A stretch of 64,000 nucleotides of DNA from Lates calcarifer (GCF_001640805.2 NC_066844.1:16173543-16237542); one strand, 5' to 3'. Shown: positions 12,241-24,760, numbered from the stretch's first letter. The notes: generated from the sequence alone by a model not told the origin. Numbers and translations are program-made.

Positions 12241-12678
12241 AATTACTAACTTTGTATTCAAGTGCAGGGCAGGTAATATAAAATGGTCTTGTCAGAGCTT
12301 TTTGCTTAAAAAAAAAAGCTGGCTCTCAAAGAGCACATCAACACGAAGACATTTTTACTCTTTTTACTCCACCAACAAAAAAGTAAAGATATGGGCTGTA
12401 CAAGTAAAGTAAGTGTACACCTCCATGAGGTTGGCACCCCATGTGATCAGGATATGGCTAAAATGACTTCAATTCCTTTGTGCACAAAAAATAAAAATTT
12501 GTGCTTGAACCACTTTTTGAGTAATTAATTAATTTAAATTATTAAGCCCATTGACGCCCAAGTGACTCCAAAGTGGAATCATTCATTTGTATATCGTTTG
12601 TGCAGTACATATCTGTGCCTCATTATGTACTTTGGACATTAAGGTACTGATACATTTCTCAAAAACAATATATTAGAA

Positions 12679-12701
12679 TTTTTTTTTTTTTTTTTTTTTT
12701 T
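12679..12701 (+). repeat. Poly(T) tract, 23 bases
   Basis: Uninterrupted T run in slc25a26 intron 1. Confidence 0.9.
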
Positions 12702-13374
12702 GAAAGACTGGCTCAAGTTTAGATTATCTATTTCTACATACTTTCAGTAAAATAGAGTAAGTAATTTTCTGTGCTGGCAGGCATTTAATTCTTTGACACT
12801 GATTACTGGTGGCAGTGTCCAAAGTTCCCAGTAAATTTAGACACACATGATAAGGCAAATATGAATAACTCTTGTCTAGAATATAAATATATAATAAAAG
12901 TGAAAATGACGGTCTACTAAACACAGCTGGTTCTGCCTGAAAGCACACACAATGACACTTTCTGTCTAGTTCATCCATGATAGTCCTTTTAATAACTCAG
13001 TTAGGTTCCTTCCATCATATCAGAATATTGTATTATCTTGCAATTATCGAGCTTGCGCAGTGGCTGCGAGAAGAAGACTCATCATCCGTAAATATTTAAA
13101 ATGTCAAGAACCTGTGTGTCCAGGAGGTTACACAGGTCACTGTGGTCTACATTTATTTCGCGCTAGTCTGCTACTGCTTTTTGCCAACAGGTTAATATTA
13201 TAGAAGGTTATATGCAGAACGCAAACAAATTTCAAAACTTAAGCTCTTGTTGTAAGTCCGTGTTCATATAGCAAGTAACGGACAGAATTTGTGATACGCT
13301 GTGGTCACGTTAGAGACTGGCTGATGAGAAAATTGACACATTCGATAACAATTTGTAGAAAATGACCAACTTAC

Positions 13375-13407
13375 AACCAGGGACGCGACAAACTCTCGTC
13401 TCTCCAT
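13375..13407 (-). CDS. slc25a26: slc25a26 coding exon 1 (start codon)
   Basis: Encodes MERREFVASLV, which aligns with the N-terminus of the SAM carrier family (human begins MDRPGFVAALV). The start is well placed: A at -3 and G at +4 give a strong Kozak context, and an in-frame TGA at 13425-13423 rules out any upstream extension. The donor GTAAG follows directly (13374 downward) and the exon ends in phase 0 after the valine codon. The exon has only 11 codons, too short for simple ORF searches. It was found by working back from exon 2. Confidence 0.88.
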
Positions 13408-13422
13408 GTTCCGGTCTTGCTG

Positions 13423-13461
13423 TCAGCCGTTCAGCCCGTGAAATTTTCGACTGCCGAGCAT
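13423..13461 (-). other. Upstream ORF 2 in the slc25a26 leader (12 codons)
   Basis: Reads MLGSRKFHGLNG then TGA at 13425-13423. It is in frame with the main start but terminates 15 bases before it, so it cannot extend the protein. This stop supports the start at 13407. Whether it is translated is unknown. Confidence 0.4.
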
Positions 13462-13480
13462 GTTTGACACGCCACTGAAA

Positions 13481-13510
13481 TCAAAACATGCCTGTCAAGG
13501 ACGCTGCCAT
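13481..13510 (-). other. Upstream ORF 1 in the slc25a26 leader (9 codons)
   Basis: It begins at the ATG inside CAAGATGGC and reads MAASLTGMF then TGA. It ends 73 bases above the main start and lies in a different frame. It is translated only if transcription begins above 13510. The start context is close to the TISU consensus for very short leaders. Confidence 0.4.
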
Positions 13511-16088
13511 CTTGCCCGAATTACTTCCGCGTGACGCCACGACGCACGTTCTTCACGTGACGCTCAACGCCTTTGAGCGAGTGAAGTCGTGTCCTACTGA
13601 CTTTACTGACAGCGTGCAGATCAGATAATCAGGAGTTATAGGGAGAAAGCGAAGGAAAACAGAGAGAATACATGCAGTCACTCAGCAGCATTGCTGTTGT
13701 TTTAAAAAACATAGTTGTACTAAAAATTGTCGCAAGACACAAAAAATACCTGCTTTCCTTACTCATGCACATATATGGTGCTCATGGAAATGCTGATTAA
13801 AAGTGGTTAAACGTTCATTTTCATGTGTTCCATCTCAACATTCTCTCCTCAACAGTCAGACTGATCACTTCTATGGACTCAAGGGTGTCACCTGATGAGT
13901 GAAACTATTGCAGGTCCTCTTAATTTGGTGTTTGAGTGATGTGTGGTAGTTGCTAAGGTGAGCTATTTGGCCACTATTTAGTTCAGTTGAATTACAGAAT
14001 ATTTTGTGATGGAGCTCTTAAACAACGCTCAATTTTGCCTTTTCAACATTTCAAATGAATGTGGAGCCACAGGAAATAAACACACTGAGCAAAGTAATCA
14101 TTGAGTGGCAAACTCTAACTTCATTTTCTCCTGAACTAATCAGACTCATCATAATTATCATATTCACAGGAAAACAAAGGCAGAGGATGAAAGGAGACTT
14201 TTAATGAGTTTAAAAGTATATCAGTATGGTCTTAATCCAACCTGATTCTATCTAAAATAAATTTGTTTTGGGATTTTTTCTGTTATTCGACCACAAATCA
14301 AAAATTTCTGATTGATATAATAAAGTAATATTATGTAAATTAAATCTTGTTAAAATCAGATTTTTAAAAAAGTATAAAAGTCAAAAATGTGATTCTGTGA
14401 CCTACCTTCACACACACACACACTTGTGTTGCTACTCCATAACTGAACGGGCCTCTCCCTGGTGATACCGTTGAGTGAGTGTGCTCAGGTGAGTGTGTTC
14501 TTTTCCAGTGACACACCGACTGGGTTATTTATGGGCTGCTGTCAGCCAGGCAGCTCCTCCTATTAGGGAAGAGCAGGCGAGGGGCCACCACCTCTTTATT
14601 CAGCCCGGACCCAATGATGTCTGGGCTGAGTGCGCCCAGTTTGAAGCTCTGTGCCCATCATCCATCTTGTTGAAGCGGGTCTCGCAGGGATCCCGTTGGA
14701 TGTGAGCCCCAGCTGGATCTGGACGAGGCCGCTGTCTCCGCTGTCTCGATCTGTATTAGCCCTGAGGACAGCAACAGCATCGCTTACGCTCTGCTTTTCA
14801 CGCTTTTATTGTCTTGATGCAGCACTTCAGAAGAAGAAGAAGAGTTCAGAGGACAAATGTGTAAGGATTTCTCTGTTGCTGTGGTCTCTTTTAGCCATAT
14901 TATTCAGTCATATTTCACTCCCCTGAAAATACACAATGGTTATTTATCGTGACACTGACTTTGTGCTAGTGAGTCAACATCACAGCACATCCTCAATGCA
15001 GACTTAAACATTGCTGTCCCCCAGCTCAGTCAATACAGCACATTAATTCTATGCCATACCTGAAATTGATTTTTTTTTTTCTTTCTGTTGTTGTCAAGAA
15101 GCTTGCAGAGTCCTGTCTGTTCCATCATGTAAAGCCATTTATCACTCTGTCACCACATGTCCTTGGTTATTGGGATTTTTGTCATTTGTGCTCCAAATGC
15201 TGTATTCCTATAAGTCTCAATTGACTGTTTGCAAATCTTAAGGTGTCATTAAAAATGCAGAAATCGTAGACGTTTCTTAACAAGACTGGACCACCGAGGA
15301 TCAGTTTTCCAATAAGTACATTACTTCTGAAAGATTCTTGTGGAGTTTAAGTAGCTTGGCTGACTCTTTGCTTCTGCATTACTTATTTATTTCTTCAGCA
15401 GTTGTGAAAATTTCACCTATTGCCTTTTAACACTTGAAAGCTGCTTGTCACTTTCACTTAATGTCTTCCTGAATAATTTCAACCAGTCACATGAGTGCAG
15501 CTTATAGCTTGAGTCTAAGAGGAACTCAAATAGACCAGAACTGCTCTGCAACAACATGATCCATGACTTTTTGATGAAAGCCCCGCGAGTAGTAGGTGAA
15601 TTACTCCATAGAAGTGAATGTAAAAGCCGGCTGCATGAGAGTAGGACTACTCAGTTACCCCTGTGTAAGGTCAATGAGAAGCACCCAGAGTCTGGGCAGA
15701 TTTGCAGGGAGCACCATTGATCTTGACCCACTCAGAGTATGATCTCAGAGATAAAAGGGAGGAGACGAGAGGGGAACTTATTCACTGTCAGCCACAAGTC
15801 AGCAAAGGGCAATTCTAGCCCGCAGGCTGTCTTTGAAAAACTGAAGGGCAAAAGCACGGAGGATTAAGCCACGAAGTGGGGAGGGAGAGAAATGCAAGCG
15901 GCTATAAGGGTTTATTGTAATAACACAGAGCCGACGTCTATTGGTTTCGCTCTCCTTTAGAGGCGTGTGTGTTAGGTGACAGCCAGAATGAACTCTGAGT
16001 CAAAAGGTTATGTGACTTGCACAGGTGAGAGGGTGCCCAGAGTTCCCCTTGAAGTTTTTGGACACTTTTTTCTGCCTGCTTCTGCTTA

Positions 16089-16111
16089 TGTGTGTGTGTG
16101 TGTGTGTGTGT
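16089..16111 (+). repeat. (TG)n microsatellite
   Basis: Eleven TG units, uninterrupted. Confidence 0.9.
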
Positions 16112-16224
16112 TATTTCAGACAAGGCACATTGCTTACATTTGAATTCTTTATTATGAATTTTCATTATCTTGCTTTAAGAGGCCCAGTTGCTCCTCTGGA
16201 CGCTGTTATGAACTGACGATTGTC

Positions 16225-16252
16225 TTTTTTTTTTTTTTTTTTTTTTTTTTTT
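16225..16252 (+). repeat. Poly(T) tract, 28 bases
   Basis: Uninterrupted; no retroelement body is recognisable beside it. Confidence 0.9.
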
Positions 16253-16530
16253 GGTATGTAATTTGAGGAAGCGCCATCTGTAATGGTCATTATTTGTGAG
16301 CTGAGAGGAACACACATCTTGACTCTGACACGGTGATATTATTCATGAGACAGGGTGGTCGAGCAGCGCGGTAAACTTCAGCTGTAACATAACTCCTGCT
16401 CATTAGCCAGCCTAACATTTGCATCATTAGGACACCGCAACAGCAGGGGTAGGAGGAAATGCGACTAAGCGCCTTTCATATAACTCTTTGTTTTTACTCT
16501 CAGGATGATAGGCTACATGAGTCTGTGACA

Positions 16531-16680
16531 GGGAGGGAGAGCAGGAAGGGGAAGGGAGGGAGGGGTGGGAGTGATGCTCCAGATGAAGAGAGGAGGGAGG
16601 TGACAGGGGGAGAGGAAGGGAGGTGAGATAAAGGGAGTAAAGGAGAAGAGAAAGGTTAGAGAGAAAGAGGAGAATAAAAG
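16531..16680 (+). repeat. Polypurine G/A-rich tract, about 150 bp
   Basis: Almost only G and A on the plus strand (GGGAGGGAG, GAAGGGAGGGAGG and similar), with a few pyrimidine interruptions. Such tracts can form triplex DNA. Confidence 0.8.
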
Positions 16681-17944
16681 AACATTCATTATAAATTCAC
16701 TGAATCGACAAGCTGTCAGGCTGCACTGCCATCCATATAGCGTATAAGCCTCTGCTGCACTATTGACTCCTGCGTTACATCCCAAACTTCTCTCTCCTTT
16801 TCTCACCTTTGGTTGCATCCATATCACCTGCTTCTGTTCCACGCTATCTGCTTTTTGGATTGACCTCCGAGAGCCTTGCAAAGCCATGTCATCATCCCAT
16901 CTTCCACTTCCCCTTTCTCACCCCTCTGCCCTCTCATCCCTAGCTGGGCCACCAGTGAAATATGAGCTGCCTGTAGCATATTGATCCCATGCCTAGGTCT
17001 TGCCTAAAGATAGATAGATCTCAGACAAGGCAAAGCACTCCTGATGCCTCCTCCTCTGCAGCAGAAACAGCAGCAGCATCAGTGCCAATGGCTTCACTAG
17101 TTGGTATTGACTGCAGTGATCAATTTCACCACAATGCACGCTGATGGATTCTGTGCTCTGGCTGTCTCAGGTAAGAGCAGGTGAGCTGAGGGAAGGGCTT
17201 TCACACAAGTCGAACTGTGATGGCCTTGGATTGGTCAGGACGTGTGTAATCACCCCTCTGTTATAGCTGTCCAGTGGCCACAATAGAGGCATCACCTGTC
17301 AATACCTCTTTCACAGTGCAGCGAAAACTACTGAAGATAAAGTTTAAAATGTTATTTATCAAATGTTAAATGCTGATTTTGATACAACAATTTAGTGATT
17401 GGTTATTTGGTTAAAAAAGGATCATTTCAAGACCTCATCACAAGTCTATCAGATGCATAGGTTGAGTTGTGCTTCCCTGATCCATTTAATTTTACTACTT
17501 TTTTTATCATGAGGTATTGGATATATAATTTTAACAATAACAAATGGTTTCATTTACCATAATGACTTATTTATTATCAGTTAGGAGTTGAGATCTTTCT
17601 TGCTTCCCATATTTTTAACCCATGTCCTGATGTGTCATTCCTCCAGCAAAGCAAAGGAGAGCTCACTGATGCACATTCATACTATACAAGTCTTCAGAGT
17701 TAAACAGCAATATACACTGTCCATGCTTGTACTTGGTCAAAACTATAACAGGATTTGTAGGGGGAGCTCAAAACCTCTAAGCTTATATGTGTAATTCAAT
17801 AAGCAGTCAACAAGCAGTTTTTGGCTACACAAGCAGCATAGCAATAGCAATGACAATGTTGGTCTGATGGTTGGTCTACGGCTTTAACCACTGCAGATCT
17901 TAACTTAACAGTGAGGTCAAAATTTCTATTTGTCCAATAATAAC

Positions 17945-18125
17945 ATCCCCTAACAACTTCAACTGTACTTTGTGTTTAGTGCTAACTGGCAAATGTTATC
18001 ATGTTAACATGCTACACTTAGATGATGAACATTGCTAACATTATACCTGCTTAGCATCAGCATGTTAGCATTGTTTTGTCAGTATGTTAGCATGCTGACC
18101 TTAGCATTTAGGTCAAAGCACACAG
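17945..18125 (-). repeat. TTAGCATGCTAACA-type teleost repeat, copy 1
   Basis: Reads CTTTGTGTTTAGTGCTAACT, then alternating ATGTTAACATGCTA and CATGTTAGCATT units, and ends CTTAGCATTTAGGTCAAAGC. This is the inverse of the usual element, which starts GCTTTGACCTAAATGCTAA. A poly(A) run (18127-18144) abuts it. Confidence 0.75.
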
Positions 18126-18912
18126 CAAAAAAAAAAAAAAAAAAGTTTATCAATTTATTCTTCTTCAGTACACTCGGCTTTCTTATTACTGTGCATCAGT
18201 ACATTCATAAATGTGGGTGAGAGCAATGGTGGGACAGGAACATGCCAACAGGTTGAAATCTGCTGACTGGCGTAAAAGCAGGAAAAATGTACAACCAGTC
18301 TCCACACAGAAAGCTGCTTACACAAAATTATCTCAAAGGCGATATGGTATCTATTCATCACAACTAGTGTGGCTGACTTCCTCCCTCTGCTGGTATTAAC
18401 TGACTGGCCTTTCGCTGCTTTGGCTCCTAGTCACAGACGACACTTGCATTTGTCATGGCTTAAGTGCTGAGGAGGAGAAGGTGAGAGCACCCAAACAGCA
18501 ATATTTCACAAAGAGCTACAAAAAGAATCATGTGAGCTTTGTTTTGCAGCATCCTGTCCCCTTTGATAAATCACTTCACCAAGTCTCACTTCTTTATAAT
18601 TCACCCTGTTCGCTGCCTTTTGCATTTTCCATCACAAACACACTTTTCTACCCTTTATCGGTGAGGTTCTGATGGGGGGGGGGTGTTAATTGACATGCAT
18701 GACTGCTTAAACAACAGCATTCAAAGGATAAAATGCTCAAAAACTGAAACACAAGAAGTTCTTTTGCATTTTTTCTGATTTCTATAGTACAATGTGCTCC
18801 TATTCCATTAGTGAACATTTTTGTATGATGTGAGCCCAACACACCTCGTTGACTCCACTAATGCCGCTGTGTCTTTGTGGCACCGGTGACAGATATCCCT
18901 GCCAAGCCTGAT

Positions 18913-18929
18913 TGCCCTCTAGTGGCTGA
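18913..18929 (-). promoter_or_regulatory. CTCF-like motif
   Basis: TGCCCTCTAGTGGCTGA matches the CTCF core; on the minus strand it reads CCACTAGAGGGCA. It lies in the interval between the divergent genes. A motif match alone does not show binding. Confidence 0.4.
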
Positions 18930-19010
18930 TGCCTGAGCTCTACTTTAACGCTTTACAAAACCTTGTGCAACAGTGCACAGCTTTTTCATGGATGGCTTTG
19001 TCTCTTTTAA

Positions 19011-19075
19011 GTCTCTGTTTCTCTCTTTCTCTCTTCCTCCATCTCTCTCTCTCTCTCTCCTTCTCTTTCTCTCTC
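19011..19075 (+). repeat. Polypyrimidine (TC)n-rich tract
   Basis: Imperfect CT repeats with a central (TC) run of about nine units. Confidence 0.85.
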
Positions 19076-21214
19076 ATACACACATACACCCACTGCACTT
19101 GACAGAGGCACTGGTACACGGTGTTTTCACTGTTTTTGTCCCTTGTATGTGACAACATGAGCTTTGTTTCATTCTGTAAACTAAAGCAACACATGATGAT
19201 TGCTGATAATTGATGCTAAAGACCTGCTGAAGTTGAGAGCGTAGAATGTTTTAAACACCTTGGAATCATATGGGACATAAAAATTCAGTTTTGATCACTA
19301 CACCACCGCACAACCATTCACTACCACTCAAATGGTCTTGTCTTCTTAGCAGCACTCTGGTGCGTCAAGCCATATTCGACTCATTTCTGCCTCCTGAGGC
19401 CAGAGTGCAGAAAAACACAAATGTGGTGGGTGTTTTTTTTTTTCTCCTATCAAACACAAGGGGCAACAATGAGACACAAGTTGTTGCGAACGTGTGGGTG
19501 TTGGGGTGCAATGCATGTCCGTGCCGCATCACGCAAGTAATCGGCGTAGTTTTCAGTTGCAGATGAAAAGCTCTAAAAAGCCACACTTGCATTCATCCAG
19601 TGAACTCAAAAAACACTTCAGCTGAATGATAATGATGCTTTGTAGCAGCTGGATGTTCAAACAAGTAAGTGCTAACAAGATCACCCTATGAATCTAAATG
19701 GTGATGATATGTCACTGTTCTGTTTACAACTTGTTTTTTACTGCCTCCAAGTGGCCAAAAAAATCTTAAAGTTACTGCTTAAAGATACTAAAAGTTACTG
19801 CAGGTTCAAACTTCACTCTGCACACTTCCCTAAATGTTTCTCTACAAAAAATGATTTACCTTTTAGCGCTATTAAGCTTTTTCTCCCTGTTTCTTAACCA
19901 TGGTAATTGTCTCCCAACAAGAGAAAATTTGTTCATACTGTAGGCTATCACACACACTGCCAAAATTACTGCCCTCTCAACCCCTACCCGCTCAAATCTT
20001 AATAAAAGAGCCATTGCACACATTGCACTCACGATAGCACCTGTATCCAGTCAACTCCTCAACCCATTTTTCATGCTACAGCCAGCCAGATGCAAATACA
20101 AGACAGGTTTTGGTTTTGGTGAGCAGTCTTTTTCTCCTTATCATTCTTCCTTTAACCACACAGGGCTAAAACTTCACCTGTGGTGCACCCTGTATAATTT
20201 CTAGAGTGCACGGCTCAGTCAATATCCACCAGTGTCATCTGGGTCTGAGAGCCCACAGTTGATGTGTGGCCTGCCAATAACCCACACTGTGCTCCTTCAG
20301 GCGTCTGCAGCAGAGGGACCAGATGTGAACAAGTAGATTTCATCTTCACTGGCAGTCATTCCCTTCAGGCAGCTGCAGATGGATCAATAACACAGGTCCC
20401 CTGTCACGGCAAGAATGAGAAGTCTTGGAGTGGCTCTTGTGGCAAAAGCATGTACAGAACTATTCGCTTTGTGTGGATCGATTCAGGACATGCACATCAA
20501 ATAGGGGAGGAGGACGGGGATAGTGTGAGATGCATGAGTTTGTGTGTATGCCTGTCTATAAATGTGTTAACTCCATGGGAGGGTGGGGGTGTGGGGGGTC
20601 TCCATCACCTCCTCTGTAGGTCAATGGAGATAGAGGAGCTGTGTCACAGTAAAATATGCACAAACATGCCTGGCAATCCAGTCCTATCTGTTCTGTCCGT
20701 GGAGCCTAATAGAAATATGGATCCGTTCTCGTACGCTCCCTGTCACACTGACATTTGATTCATCCCTTCATGAGCTGATACACTGGCTACAATCTGGCAT
20801 CAGTGTGACACACTGACACTCTGTGACGCTTTTGGTCACAGGAGAACTCTGACAAATTGTTATCACAAATGTGAAAAACACTTTCATGCTGCTGAGAGGC
20901 TCATAGAGGAGACTTATTATCAGGAGAGATTACATTGTTAACGCTCTCCTCTCACCGCATCCACCTTCAGGTTACACTGAAGAACTTTGGGAGGGTCTGA
21001 AAATTAGAGTATCATCCAAACTGTGATAGTGATCAACTCCACACCCTGTTGCTGACGGTGATTATGATTCAGCAACATAAATGTTACATCAGATTGTCCT
21101 CTGCTTGCAAATGATGACCTTTCAAATAGCAAAGAGTGAGCACTGAGGGAGAAGCTAACCTTTAGATTTGAATAACATCTGGACAGACTGGGCTGCTTTA
21201 CTGTGGTGTCAGAG

Positions 21215-21230
21215 TGCCACCTAGTGGCCA
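21215..21230 (-). promoter_or_regulatory. CTCF-like motif
   Basis: TGCCACCTAGTGGCCA; on the minus strand the core reads CCACTAGGTGGCA. Same orientation as the motif 2.3 kb to the left. The core is nearly palindromic, so orientation is less certain here. Confidence 0.35.
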
Positions 21231-24200
21231 AATGGTAGACTGAACTTGTATTTTGTATGTCATATGGATAATGTTTAATTAGACAATGTAAAGTGGAGCA
21301 ATCATTTTATTTTTTAAAATACACGCTGCATCTACATTGTGGAAAATAAATGTGTAATGACACTACACAAATAATTGCAAAAATATACACAACAATAATT
21401 CATAATGGTACAGTAAAATGTGTCCAATCTCATTGAGCCACTTTGATAGAGTCAAAATATTGTGTGCCTTCATGAACCCTCCATGTATAATTCATCTTAC
21501 AATTTATCATCTGTCAGGCATTATGTATTGTGCCTCTCTCCCCTTCAACACAAGGAAATGTTCCCATCGAGCCACCAGTAGGAAGAGAGTCTTCTGGGAC
21601 CAATGTACATGGTTGTGTGATAATAACCCATTAGCATGCTAATTTCATAATTCATCTTTGCAATAATTGCCTCCATCAATATGAACTGAGACAGTGCAGT
21701 CCTCATTTGCAGAAACATTGTTTGGGTTTTTTTTTTTTAATGTCCTTGAATATGGTTAATAATGGGTGACAGGGTTGTGGCTACAGACATAAGACACTCT
21801 AGGTGATTTTTTTTGGGGGGGGGGGGTTGAGCGAGTGACAGGGGCAGCCTTTTTTCTGCATTTATTGTTTCGACATGGTTTTGCAACACCTGGCAGTGAA
21901 GCTAACTGTCAATAATACCAAAGCAGTATCTTTGATGGATCCTGGTGCTGAGCTGGCAGGCCACTGGGGACGGCTGGTTGACCCCTGTGGAAGTCTAGCT
22001 GTTCTCTGCCACCATGTTTTCCTGTTTACATGACCTCGCTCCTCCAGGTCAAGTCACAACATGGGAGCTCATAAGAATCTGCGATCATGGTTGCTTTTCT
22101 TTGATCTTTGACCTCCAGCTCATTAAGGTAAGCTTGAACATACAGTGATTCTCTTCTTTTAAATCACTCCATCAACATTCAAGCAGCTTCTGCACAGAAT
22201 GGACCTCATTAAACACCAACCTGCTGATGAATACTACTTCCTGGGGCCTAGTCAACTTAAGACTTCATCAACTCTGTGCCCAAAAGACCCATGTTCTACT
22301 CTAAATGTTTGGTGGAAGGTCACAGAAACTAACCTATGCAGGAAGTGACCAAACATGCCAATAACCTGATTTTAATCAGCATCCATGCTTCTAGTCCAAT
22401 GTCTTCCTTTAAAGTGCCTCCAGGGTCACAATGGAAATGCCATTTTTCCTCTGGTCACTGGCGTCATTTGATAATATTTTCAGATACATAAAAGAAACCA
22501 TTCACTTTAATGGGATTACATTTTTGCATTGATCTCAAACAACTGCCAATGTCAAAACGTGTTTCATGCTTGTGGTGGGATTTTCAGTGTTGCAATTTCT
22601 CCTTTTCTAATGCAATCCTGGCCAGCTTCATTTGATGTTCTCTGTAACATCTTTTAGCTTGATTTCATCTGTTCTCTGCCTTATTGGGTCAAGCACAGAC
22701 CTAGCACTCACAGCTGATGGGTGGATAGTATAAAGCCTCACAACCTTTTTGCATGGGTATCTGCTGTACTTCTACTTTGAACACAGCAAATTTAATTTTC
22801 TGAGATCAATGCTCAAAATCCTCTTGACGCAACCCGTCCACATCATTTGCTGCCAATGTGCCAGTTCAACAATGTACTACAGAACTGACAGAAAATCACT
22901 ACCATCCCACGGCTGCAACACTCTGCAACCAAAATAATCAAAATCACAATTGCCTGATGGCAATCTAGTGTTACTGGCACCTACAAGTCCTGTCAAATTT
23001 CAAAAAATAATGCCATCCTGCTCCAGCAACCACATATATATCCACCAAGGAAATGGCCTTCCAAATTTCCAAAACCTTTAAAGGAAAACTTAATGTTACT
23101 GACTTGATACAAACATCATACACTGAAACATTAACAAGAAGTGTAAAAAGATTAAGGCTTAACTTCAGTGTAAAGCATGTTTGTCACACCATCTACATTC
23201 AATTCTAAAATCCCAGGGAGTCAAGAGTTTCCAGTTCCAACCATAAAATCAATGTCAAACGTTAGTGCCTTCAGTAACTTGGAACCTGCGCTTGGCTGGA
23301 AATTCTCAGTATATGAGAGCAAAGAGGAAGGTTGAAGGAGCAGCTCCCTGGGGTGCTCCAGAGCTGCTCAAGAGCTTATCATGCCTGAAATCCTAGATCC
23401 ACTGGATTGAGGTCTCTGAGGAGGTAGTTCACTCAATAAGTGCAAGATGAGGACCTGTGTTTCTGAGCTTCCACCTAGGTGCATATAGCTGTACGATGTC
23501 AACAGTACTTGAGGGGGGAAAAATGAAATTCCACTAATTATAAATAACTCTGTGCCCTGCAGATGTGAATGATTTAGTCAGGTTATTTAAGTAAACATAT
23601 GTTGGCTTATTTTTTATTATTTTGGTATTAGAGATTGAATGCATGTGTGTATGTGCTTCACACATTTTTCATGTAACAGCTTCAGTGAACATGCCTCCAT
23701 CATCAAGATCATTCATATTAAATGGCACATCTGTTAAGTAAATGAATATGATGATAAGGGCGAAGGTTTTCATTTACTAAGCCATCCAGTCTCACTCTAC
23801 TACTATCCAAACTGTGGTAACAAACCAATTCACTGAAAATGCACTGACTGGCAAAATGCATACTAACTGATTTTTAAATCAGTAAAGAAAAAAAAGATGG
23901 TGTTAGCACATCAGAGGTCGTTTTGCATGTGACATCAGCGGTAGAGAGAATTGTATAGTGTCATAGTGTCACTCTCGTTCTTAATTATTAAATATTGTAT
24001 AAAAGCTGAGTATAGCAAGTTTTGCTGGTCAGTCATACACACTTAAGTATACAGCATTCTGTTCGTCTTGGGTGCTTCATACCCAAAATGATTGGTATGA
24101 AAGGATTAAACTTTTTTTTTTTTAGCTTTATAACTAATTCATATCTTTTTAAATTGAATTTTTAAATAAAAGTCTCTGAACAAATGTGCATCTTTGTACA

Positions 24201-24249
24201 TAGTGGATCCTGAAGGAGTGATATTGATGGTGAACACAATTAAGACAAT

Positions 24250-24760
24250 GTTGCACCAGTAGTGGAGGGTCATTAAGTACAATTATGAGTACTTTTATTT
24301 TGATTTATGATTTATTTACTTTATTTTGAGTATTTCCATTTTGTGTGCTACATCTGCAGCTACTGGTTTCCTTGCAGATTAGGATTTTACATATAAAAGT
24401 CCAAATAATAATAAAACACATTGTTGAAAATTAAGCCAGTGGTTCCCAACCTTGTCACATTTTAGATGTCTATGAGTTGCTAGCAGTTCCACCAATAAGA
24501 CACACTGTCTTTAAACTTTTCACATGGTTGCATTTCAGTAACCATTTCAATAATGATCCAATATTTCACAAAAAAGCAAAGACTGTTTTTTTTAATTATT
24601 TCCTCCTCCATTAATCATCTAGTTGGGCATAACTGACTTAAGTAGCATATTTAAAATGCATTTTACTGTTGTAGCTTGTCCAGTGGAGCCAGTTTTAAGT
24701 ACTTTATAAGCAAACTATTAATGTCATGTAATATATATTTTTTTTACTTTATTTTATTTA
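24250..24760 (+). repeat. Composite of degraded teleost repeats
   Basis: The first part has GAGTACTTTTATTTTGAT, ATTTTGAGTATTTCCATTTT and CAGATTAGGATTTTACATAT, like the common 'aagtacttttacttttga' repeat. The middle opens CCAGTGGTTCCCAACCTTG and contains CCAATATTTCACAAAAA, typical of another repeat. The end (TTTTACTGTTGTAGCTTGTC, AGTACTTTATA) returns to the first family, so one repeat appears inserted in the other. Confidence 0.55.

Larger units (their letters stand above)
11944..13374 (-). other. slc25a26 intron 1 (1.4 kb)
   Basis: It contains a degraded dispersed repeat at about 12062-12240 and a 23-base T run. There is no coding signal. Confidence 0.8.
1..13530 (-). other. slc25a26: slc25a26 gene locus, 5' half (runs off left edge)
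   Basis: Gene-level entry for the mitochondrial S-adenosylmethionine carrier (SAMC), an inner-membrane member of the SLC25 family that imports SAM into the matrix in exchange for S-adenosylhomocysteine. Five coding exons join on the minus strand as 13407-13375, 11943-11787, 10681-10563, 3837-3733 and 3323-3276. All borders are GT/AG and the reading frame is continuous for 154 residues. The human protein, as I remember it, is 274 residues, so a little over half is present. The missing part covers the rest of the second and all of the third mitochondrial-carrier repeat. No further exon was found between 1 and 3275. Two carrier signatures of the form P-x-[DE]-x-x-[KR] are visible, PLDTIK in exon 2 and PTEVVK in exon 4. 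The identification rests on residue-by-residue similarity to the SAMC family recalled from memory, plus the magi1 neighbour. Confidence 0.93.
13405..13565 (-). promoter_or_regulatory. slc25a26: slc25a26 core promoter and 5' leader
   Basis: A CpG-richer stretch directly upstream of the slc25a26 start. Motifs in minus-strand order: an E-box CACGTGAC (13554-13561, USF/CLEAR type), CRE-like TGACGCC, an ETS/GABP site GCGGAAGT (13523-13530), then CAAGATGGC (13506-13514), which fits YY1 and the TISU initiator. YY1 and ETS sites without a TATA box are typical of housekeeping nuclear genes for mitochondrial proteins. The transcription start itself is not visible in the sequence. No divergent plus-strand exon was seen nearby. 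Confidence 0.6.

Noticed and set aside
13566..14500. Divergent plus-strand gene from the slc25a26 promoter
   Set aside because: No plus-strand coding exon, splice site series or conserved ORF was found before magi1, so a bidirectional protein-coding promoter is not supported.
20264..20758. 164-codon plus-strand ORF, the longest in the window
   Set aside because: No recognisable domain, cysteine-rich by chance in TG-rich DNA, no splice context or neighbouring exons, and low-complexity stretches such as GGGVGG. Best explained as chance.
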